This document shows positions 53,401-63,100 of a DNA stretch of 64,000 nucleotides, in pieces. A model generated the notes under the pieces. It did no database searches. It was not told where the DNA came from and saw only the letters and a list, made by a program, of their open reading frames with translations. Position 1 is the first letter of the stretch. Every line of letters begins with the position of its first letter. The position numbers were made by a program, and so were the translations under genes. Source of the stretch: Symbiodinium natans (taxonomy: Eukaryota > Sar > Dinophyceae > Suessiales > Symbiodiniaceae). The stretch lies in contig CAJNDS010002757.1 of assembly GCA_905221605.1 (NCBI GenBank), forward strand, positions 792,001 through 856,000, written 5' to 3'.

Positions 53401-56400
53401 CTGAACCCCGTAGAGACTAGGGCTTCTGGTGGCTGAGGCGACCGCGCCGCCAAAGCCGAAGGCACAAGGGGTGGGGCCGAAGGGGTTGAGAATAAGAAGA
53501 AGAAGAAGAAGAAGGATAATGACTAATAATAATGATAATAGTATCGTAATAATAAGAATAATAGCTTATATTGGCTGGTGGTCTCTTCAATTAGGGTTTC
53601 TGTTTTGTAGGGGGTTCTTATTCGGGTATCTAGGGGCTATTTTAAGGCATACGGGTAACAGATAAAGAGGCCGTTCTTATTAGGGTATCTAGGGGCTATT
53701 TTAAGGCATAAGGGTAACAGATAAAGAGGCCGCCGGCCTTTATAAGGTATGGAGGCTAAGCGGCTTCGAGTTTTGGGGCTCTCTGGGTTCCTGAGGGTCT
53801 TAAGAGCCTTGAGTTTTTAGAGGTTGAGCGGCTGGTCCTAAACAAACCGTTCGCACGGCCTCAGGATCTTTTTCATATTATATGTATATATATATAGATC
53901 ATTTCATGTATCTGTCTATCTAACTACTGGCATTCATGTTTACATATTCTGCACACACCCCAAAATAGATAAACAAGCACATACATATGTACTTGAGTTT
54001 CGACTTGCTTCTTTGGGTTAAGAGTCAGAGGTTTGCTCCATTTTTTGCCGGGCCCAGCACCTCAATCAGAACTCCTAAACCCTAAGCCTTAAACCTTAAA
54101 CCTTAAGCCTGAAAACCCTAAACCATATCTGGGAGCCCTTGCTTCAAAGCCTGCAGCCTCGTAGAACTTATAGCTTCCAGTCAGAGCCCTGAGCTTTCCC
54201 GAACCCGACTACTCATGCTGATCCCTCCATTGCCTGGTTGGACTTCCCCTAAGCCCTAAACTTAAACCCTAAACCCCTACATCCTATTGCAACCAAAAGA
54301 CCTAATCCGCAAAGACCTCAGTCCCTTGACACTCGGGGCGCCGCTGAACCCTATAAACCCAAAGCCATCAGACCCCGAGCCTAGCTGCTTTGGAGGGCTT
54401 TGTTTCTTAGTGCCTGTTTATGGTTTTCAAAGTTTGTTTCGGGTTGTTTAGGGTTTTTAGTTGCAACTCCAAGAAAACCCCAACAGCCCTCTTTGTAGGC
54501 ACCCTTGTCCCCGCTGATCCTCTCGCGGTGCCACACCTCCACCGGTATGGGCCCCAGCGTGGCGCCAACTTTGGAACTTGGGCTTTAGGATCGGATAGTA
54601 GCGCAAGTATCCCCTAAACCTCCTAAACCCAAAAGGATGCCCCTAAACCCAAAAATTTAAAGGATACAGTACCTTCCACAAAGGCGTTGTAGGGTTTAGG
54701 GTTTATTTAGAGGGCTTGGGGTTCAGGATCTACAGGGGAGGGTGTGAGGCTTCGGGGTTGAGGGTGCTGGATAGAAACGGATAGCAGGGTTAGTACAAGG
54801 TGATGACAGCCCCCTAAACCCTAAACCCTAAACCCTAAACCCTAAACCCGTTGTGTTTCAAGGGTTCACGCAGTTCCTGTGGGGGGTCCGTAGATATGAG
54901 GGGAAACTATTGCAGGGACCTCATAATCTAGAGAACTGGCTGTACAAACAACTAGTGTAAACCGCAAAGCCTATGTAGACCCTCAGCCCAAACCCTAAAC
55001 CCTAAATCCTCACCCCTTTGACCCTAAGCCCAGATGGGGGTTTACGAAAATAAGGGGCCCAGAATAGACCCCAAATAGTAGGATTCCCTTATAACTAACG
55101 AAGACCTAAACCCTAAACCCTAAACCCTAAGTTCCGTAACCTCAGCCCCTGCGTTGGAGGAGGCCTCAAGCGCTCGAAGACGCGGCACAAGACGACAGGC
55201 TCCGTGCCTGGCAGCCCAATGCCGGAAGCCTCAGCTTTGGTGTTCAGGGAATTGGGGTTTAGGGTTTGGGGTTTCTGGTTTTGGGGTCTGAAGTTTAGGG
55301 TTTGAGGCTTGGGGGTTGAAGTTTTGCGTTTGAGGCTCAGGCGTTTGAGGTCTAGGGCTTAGGGTTCGTGTGTGGAGTTTTGGGGGGACCCGAAAACCTT
55401 CTTCAGCAAAGGAGCGGAAAGATTTGAAAGGATCCGGATAAGGGTTTGCACGATTCAGAGCGTTTCAGGTCTGAAGTTTCAAGCCCTAAGCCATAAGCCC
55501 CAATTAAACCCTAAACCCTAAACCCTAACCGGAGCATGGGCTATCTTTACTTGGTAGTGCCAGCGTTTACGGTTTAGGAATTGGGGACCCCCTCCGCTCT
55601 CATTGGCTCCTTAAACCCCAACGCCGTCGGACCGCAACCTACAGAATCCGAGAACCTCCCCAACCCCCCACTCCCCTTCCCCCCCCCCCCGGAGCCTCAA
55701 AAACCGTCGTACCCATCAAGCCGCCTAAAGAGACCTATGAACGCGAACCCCCTAAGCCTTTATATCCCTAATTTCCATCAAGCCCCCGACCCAAGCAGCC
55801 CCAAACTCCTGGACTCTTGAGTCCCCAAACCCTTAAAACCCTGAATCCTTAAACTCTTAAGCCCCGAACACTAAACTACCTTAACCCCTCAACCCCACAT
55901 TAAACCTCTCAACTGCAAGACCTTGAAGAAAAGCCCTGAGCTGCAGGTCCCAGTCGCTCTCGGCCACACTTCTCAGCCCGTCTCGGATGCGATCCAAGGC
56001 AAACAACCCCGAGGCACTTCAGGGGGTTGTAGGGTTTAGGGATGTTTAGGGTTTAGGGTTGGGGAATGTAGGAGGGGGTTTCGGGGGTAAGTAGGGGAGG
56101 CCAGGGGTAGGATGGGGTAGGGGGGGCTTGTTGCATTTTTAGGGGGATTGTGTGCCATCGGGTTGTCAAAGAGGGTTGTCTGGTTTGAGACTTGCGAGTT
56201 TTTCGGGTCTTCGGGGCTTTTGGGGGCTTTTGGGTGTTCATGTTTGGGGGATCGTGTAGACATTCGTTTTAGGCTTGAATCGCACCTAATGTTAACCTCA
56301 CATCTATAAATGGGGTGGCAACTGTATATTCGCCGGGCCAGAGGGGCCAGCCGAAGACTACTTCCATTACGGGAGGTTTTCGGGCCGATGTGTGTAAACA

Positions 56401-59400
56401 GTCTATATGGGGGGTCCGGTGAAATAATAATGGGGTGACAACAGTAATATTTGGCCGGCCAGGAAATCAGAAATTTTACTTGCAGAGAGCAATCAGAACC
56501 CTTCGAGACCAAGCACAGCAGAACCTGACAGCTAACCCCCCCACGACCCCCAGAATACGCATTATTGGCACCCACTCGTTTTTTTCTACCCCTCCAAAGC
56601 CTGGGGAGCAAAACAAGTTTTGGGGGGGGGGGGGGAGGGGGGTTTATTAAAGCGACGTTAACATTACAGAGAACCATGCGAAGTCTACTGTGCAGCATGT
56701 TTCCCCGTACCCTAAAGCCCTCTAAAGGGGCACCCCCAAGGGCTAAAACTCTTCACCCTAAACCCCAAGTCCCAAGCCCCAAGCCCTAGAAACACTGTGA
56801 CCCAGACTATGGCGTTCTGAACCCCTGCACTCCCTCTAAGATATAAGTGAAAATCAATCACCCGAATTAGAACCGAAACCCCGAAGCAGGAGAACTGGGA
56901 GACCTTGTCCGGGACGTCCCCCGCGGCCTCGTCGCGCCGTCGCGGTTAGCTGTGGCCTTCCCCGTCTTTTTTTTTTGAGGGTCTGGGTAAGGCCTTGTAA
57001 ACCCTAAACCCTCAACCCTAAACCCCAAACCCTAAACCCTCAATCCTAAACCCTAAACCCTAAACCCTAAACCCTAAACCCTAAACCCTAACACTTAACC
57101 CGGAGCCGTGTTCCTTTGTCTTGAGACCTGCCTTGACGGCCTCGTCCCGGGAGCACTTCATGCATTGCTGTCCAGGGAGCTAAGAACGACGCCTCAAGCG
57201 ATTTGGCAACGCTGGTGAGACCTGTGATCGTCAAGAACAGGGCCGCAGCGTTGGGCAGAGCTTGACAGGCTGGCTGACGACAAGCTGAACAACGATGATT
57301 GCAGAACTGATTGCAGATCGAATAGAATACCGAAAGAGGAAATACAGAGAGCAGCTTGAAGAGCACGCTGGGGCCACGCTGGGGAGTTTAGGGGAAGCCG
57401 GCGGAAAGTACTGAGCCTTGGATCTGGCAATATGATCGGAGCTCAGTGCGAGCCTCTGATGAAAGCGAAAACTAGCCAGAAATCCGATGTCGCTCCAAAT
57501 CTTGAGAATCTTCTCGATGGCTCTTTGCTGTAAGCTTACACCCTTAACTTTTGTGGGGTATGAGGGGGTTCTTCATAAGATAATAGCAAGAAGTCCAGGT
57601 TTTTGCCAGGAGCCAAAGTGCAGCCAAAGCCTTGTGGTGCCACTTACATAGAAGGGCCCGAAGTATGGGAACTTAGTTCAGGGAACCTACCATGTTCAGG
57701 GAACTTGACATGGGTGCACTGCAAAGGGACTGTTAAGCTGCGTTCCTCTGGTTTTTGGCTCGTTCGAACTTTAGAATGTGTTGTATTCCCCCAAATGGTT
57801 TAGGAAGAATCTGATGTTGTGTTTCCTGGGCCAATGTAGTAAAACCATAGAGAACCACAACCCGTAAGCCCTAAACCCGAAAATCCCGTCAAACCCTAGC
57901 ACCCAAAAAGCCCCCTTCGAACGCTCCCGACCCCCACACTCCCAACCTGAGAAGCAAACGGCTCTGAAGACCCTAATGGCCATTCAATTCCGCAGCCCGT
58001 ACACCTTAAACCGAACAGCCCCAATGTACGATTACTGCTTGCATAAACCCCAAAGCCCTCCCAAAACCCTTGCTCCGACCTAGCCAGGCCCAAGTCTACT
58101 TACGGGCAGTACTTGGACCTCGAGTTTGCCTGGCTCGGGTTTTTTTGGCTTTATAGGGGTGTTCCAGGGTTAGGGTTTGGGAATTGAGTAGGTTTTGACA
58201 AGGTCTTTTTTCTGGGCTTGACGACTTTGGGGAGTGTTTGTGTTCAGGCTTTGGGCGTGTGAGGTCACATCGTTGTTCCATCTTGGTCTTATAGTGGGAT
58301 TTATAGGTTGTTTTTGGTTGCATCGGGGTTGAGAATGCTGTCTGGGGTTTGTCGGTTTATGGTCCGAGGCTTTAGCGCTTTCAAGCCTGTAGTGTGTAGG
58401 GGGTGCAGGGGAAATGGGTTTGGGATGTTTGTGTTCGCTCTGTGTGTGTGTGTGTGTGCACGCGCGCGCGTGTGTGCATGCGCGTGTGTGCGCGTGCGCA
58501 TGCGCGTGCGCGCGTGCACGTGTGCGTGTCCGCGCGTGCGTCGGGCACCACATTGTTGCAAGCTGGCCACATATCCACTCAGAGTTTGGGGCTGCCGGGC
58601 TTGAAGGGATTAGTGATTGAGGGTTTGGGGGGTTGGGGGTCGGCGGCTCGTCGTTTTGTGGATTTGTGTTTGAAGCTTGAGGGTTGGGCTGTGGCTTCCC
58701 AAGCGCCTGGATATGTGGGGCGTCTCTCAAAATTACTGTAGTGTATGGGCCCTCTTTTAGGAAGCCTATATATATATATATATATATATATAAGGCCCCA
58801 TATTGTAAGAGGATCCCCGCCATAATTCAGAGAGCCTCCCATGTAGACTATGGAAGCTGTTGCTGCCCTGCCAGCTCGACGGTGATGACGATCGCCATGG
58901 GCGATGACGACTTGTCGCCTTCTCGCCCAGGTTGCCGAGAAGCAGACTTTTGGGTTGAGCGTTGAGGGTCTTAGACTTAAATAGGAAAACTGAGGATTAG
59001 AGGGTCGAGGCAGGGGGTCGGGGAGTCGATCGGCTACCTAGTGCAGACTCTTCCTAGAAGCTCCTACGCCAAGCTGCCAGGTAGTCACCTTAGGGGATTC
59101 CCTACTTCTTAAATCGGGGATTAGGGAATTAAGGAATGAGGTACCTTATGCCAACCTCTAGGACCTAGGAAGCCCAAACCTCCCAAATTCCTTTACAAGG
59201 AACCACAAGACATTTGGGCGGATTGTCGTCAAAAATGGCCCTTGGGGGGGGTTTCCACGTCTCATCTCGGCCAACGAGCCCCTACACCCAAAACCCGGAT
59301 GAAGCCTCGCGCCATGAAGCATCTTGAAGCTGCAGTCCCCTTAGAACCCCTGTTAGGGTTTAGGGTTTAGGGTTTAGGGTTTAGGGTTTAGGGTTTAGGG

Positions 59401-60082
59401 TTTAGGGTTTAGGGTTTAGGGTTTAGGGTTTAGGGTTTAGGGTTTAGGGCAGCCCGAAAAAGAGCCGACAAGAATCCCTCTTGAGTGTCAGGGCTTAGGG
59501 CTGAGGGGTGGATTTCATTAAGGGGTCCGGGGCTTGAGGGTTTAAGGGCTTGAGAGTTTTGGGGTGCAGGGTTTCGGGCTTAGGGTTTTTGAGTTTGTGC
59601 CTTGAGGATTTAAGGCCTTGAGTGCCTGCTGCTGCCCAAACCCTCCAAAAAAGGCCCAACTATTAGGCCTCTTAAACTGCTGCTTAAACCCTCCGCCTGA
59701 TTTGGTGCTTAGGCTCTACATCAAGGCCCCAAAGCCTAAGCCTGATGAAGCCTAAGCCCCCATAAGCCCTGCACGCCTTTCGGGCCTGCAGGGTCGAAGG
59801 ATCCCTAAACCAATAAAGGGTTTAGGGTTTGGGGTTTAGGGTTTAGGGTTTGGGGTTTAGGGTTTAGGGTTTAGGGATAGGGTTTAGGGTGTAGGGTGTA
59901 GGCTTTAGGCAGCCCGACCCCGTAAGCCCCTCAACCCTACCAGCACCTCGCGACATCCAGGTTCCAAAGCGCGATCACTCAGGACTGCGGACGGCCGAGC
60001 CCCTCCCTCCCCCCCCCCCCCCCCCCAAAAAAAAATATCAAGAAACGAGGACACCCCCCCCCCCCCCCAAAAAAAAAAAAAA

Positions 60083-60114
<32 letters not shown>

Positions 60115-63100
60115 TCAGGGTTTAGGGTTTATGCCTTTAGATTTGTCATTGTAGGTTCGAGCTTCGAGTGGACAGCCTACTTAGACCTTCAATTCTGGTT
60201 CCTCTTTTGGGGCGCCTATTGAATTGGTATCTTTCGTATCATATCCGACCGAAAATAGGGCGCTGCCCTGAGCCTTTAGGGCTTCGGGCTTTGGGAACGT
60301 TGGGGACGCAGAGTTCATTGGTTCTCAGCATTTCAGGATTCAGGGCTACCAGATGCTCTGCTCCTCACACCCTTAGGGTGTAGGGCTTTTGCAGGCTGCG
60401 CCCAAGACGCTGTGAACCTTGGAGAAGACGACCCTGAACCCTGAACCATACACGCCATACACCTTGTAACTGGGTTGTTTGGTTGTTTTGTGTACTTGGC
60501 TCTTGCGTGCAGGGCTGAGAGATGTACTGAGCGCACGGCCCACGTCTGTTGGGCTTGGCGTTTAGGGATTCCGAAAGCCGCAAAAGCTCTCAGGACAACA
60601 ACGGATCTGAGCGACAGTGGCGAGAAGTGGGACGTGGCGAGTTGCTCAGACGTTTCCTCTTCGAGCGCCGGATTCCCCCGCCTGTTGCTGACAAACCTTA
60701 GAACCCCGAATCTGTGGACCCGGAACTGTGTCCTAAAACCCTGAGCCATCACCCAGGCCCAAATCCGCAAACCAACAAAAAGCGTTTGGAACTTCAAGCC
60801 CTCTCCAAACCTTGTTGCCGAAGGCCTCGCCAACGCGAAACTCGAGCTACATCCGCAACTGCTCCAAGATCCAGGCCGCTGGAAAGTTTCCTTCAAGCGC
60901 ACGTTTTGGGATGTACGTAGGGGTTGAGGCGTAAGGAGCTCTTAAGACAGGGCCCGAAGTGGTTTCACTTCTCGGTCTTCTCATAGAAACCCCTAGAAAT
61001 CCTAGCAGCCCGAAGTCCTAGAAGCCCTAAACCCCCGAAGCCCGGTCCATAGAAGCCTTAGCCACTGTAAACCTTATAGCGCAGAAGCCCTAACTTAGTA
61101 AAGGTTCTACAAGCCCTGCAGCCCTACACACACGAAGCCCTTGAAGTCCGGTTGCAACCCCGAAATCCGAGATCTTAGATGCCCTAGAAGCCTCCCCAAA
61201 GCTACCCTCGACCCTAAACCCTAAACCCTTAAGCCCTTAAGCCCTAAACCCTAACCTATGCTCCATTATCCCCAGATAAGGCCGTTGAGGCTTCGGGTTC
61301 GTCAATATCTCCTAAACCCTAAGAACCCTAAAGATGCCTTAAGAAGTGCCAAACACCTACAGCCTGAAATGGGTTTGGGTAGGGTTAGGGTTTAGGGTTT
61401 AGGGTTAAGGGCTTGGGGCTTAGGGCTTAGGTTTTAGGGTTTAGGGTTTAGGGTTTAGGGTTGAGGGTTGAGGGTTGAGGGTTTAGGGTTTAGTGTTTAG
61501 GGTTTAGGGTTTAGGGTTTAGGGTTTAGGGAGCAGGTCCTGGACAGAGTGCTCAGGGAAGACGAGAAGCTGAGCTGGCACCTCAGATCTCTCCAGCTTTC
61601 TGGGCGTCACAAAGGGCCGTCAGAAAACCTTTGAAGGTTTAGGGTTTAGGGTTTAGGGTTTAGGGTTTAGGGTTTAGGGTTTAGGGTTTAGGGTTTAGGG
61701 TTTAGGGTTAACCCGAAACCCTAAGCCCTGGACCCTAAAGCCTTCAAATCTCACAGCCCCCCTTGCGCAAAGAACTCCCGTAGCTGCGTGACTGAAGAAC
61801 ACCCCCCTGGTAGAGATGGAGTGCTCCAAGGGAGGACACAAAAGAGGGACCCAATTTGTTCAAGCAACCTCCAACCCTAAACCCGATAACCTCCCAGATG
61901 CGGACGTGGGCATGAAGAACAAGGAGGAGCTGGTGTCAGGGGCTTATCTCCTGGTCCCTGGGAGTTCACAGCTTTTATTATGGGGCTTCGGCTTTTGTGG
62001 TTTCGGGTCTATTTTGGAAGGGGACCCTAAACTAAAACTCTAAACCAAGAGGGGCGAGGGGGGGTTGGAGTGGGGGAGCCCGAGAATCGACTCCTACACT
62101 CCTTGAGAAGGCGCAGACTTGAAGGGTGTCAGGGCCCTAAAGGGTATGGTCCTTCAGTATGCTTGAGCCAGGAATAAAAGAGGCTCGCCTATCCGCTCGC
62201 CTTTCAGTACCAGAAATAACACCGAACCCTGAGCCCCTAAGACCCTTCGACTCATAAACCCTAAACCCTAAGCCCTAAACCCTAAACCCTAAACCCTAAA
62301 CCCTAAACCCTAAACCCTAAACCCTAAACCCTAAACCCTAAACCCTAAACCCCTAAACCCTAAACCCTAAACCCCTAAACCCCTAAACCCCTAAACCCCT
62401 AAACCCTAAACCCTGTAGCCCGCCTTCAGAATCTGAGGCACCAGCTGAGTTTGAAGTACGGATCGCTGCGGAAGGCCTGGCAAGAGGCCCAGCAGCGGAG
62501 ATGATGTCGGGAGTTACTACGAATTGCTTTAGAAAAAAAACCCAGAAGATACTCCTCCTTATAAGGGTTATATTGCTCAAAAAAACCAGAAAATGCTCTT
62601 CCTTATAAGGGATATATAGGGATTAATTTTTTTTTTTTTTTTTTTTGGGGGGGGGGGGTTGTTAAGCAAATAGCAGTTTACACATCACATCCCATAGGAT
62701 GTAGGGGTTTGGGGGGTTCAGGGAGATTCAAAGGTTCTAGGGGTTTAGGGTTTGGGGGGTTAAGGGCAGTTCAGCGTCGGTTTCTAGGGAGTTTGCAGAC
62801 TAGAATGTAAAAACGAGCCTATGCGTTTCATAGGGTTTTGAGCTTCTAGGGTTTGGGTCTATGTTTTCCCTCTTTTATTTCACGGCTCTGTGGGGTCACG
62901 GAGTTTTGGGATTCGGGCTTGGGGCTTGTAGACTTGTAGGGCTCAGGGTTCACTAGTTTCCCCAAATGTGTGTGTCTCTGTGTTCAATCGTCTGTCAGTG
63001 GTGTATCCATCCTTTCTTTCATCCTAGGTGAAGGGTGGGGGGTTCTGGTTCAGCTTGGGGGTCCAGCCGAGATTCATGGGCAAGGTTTAGGGTTTTATAG

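Noticed and set aside
56036-56698. 220-codon minus-strand ORF
   Set aside because: Pro/Ser-rich translation of G-rich degenerate repeats with no conserved motif; likely chance.
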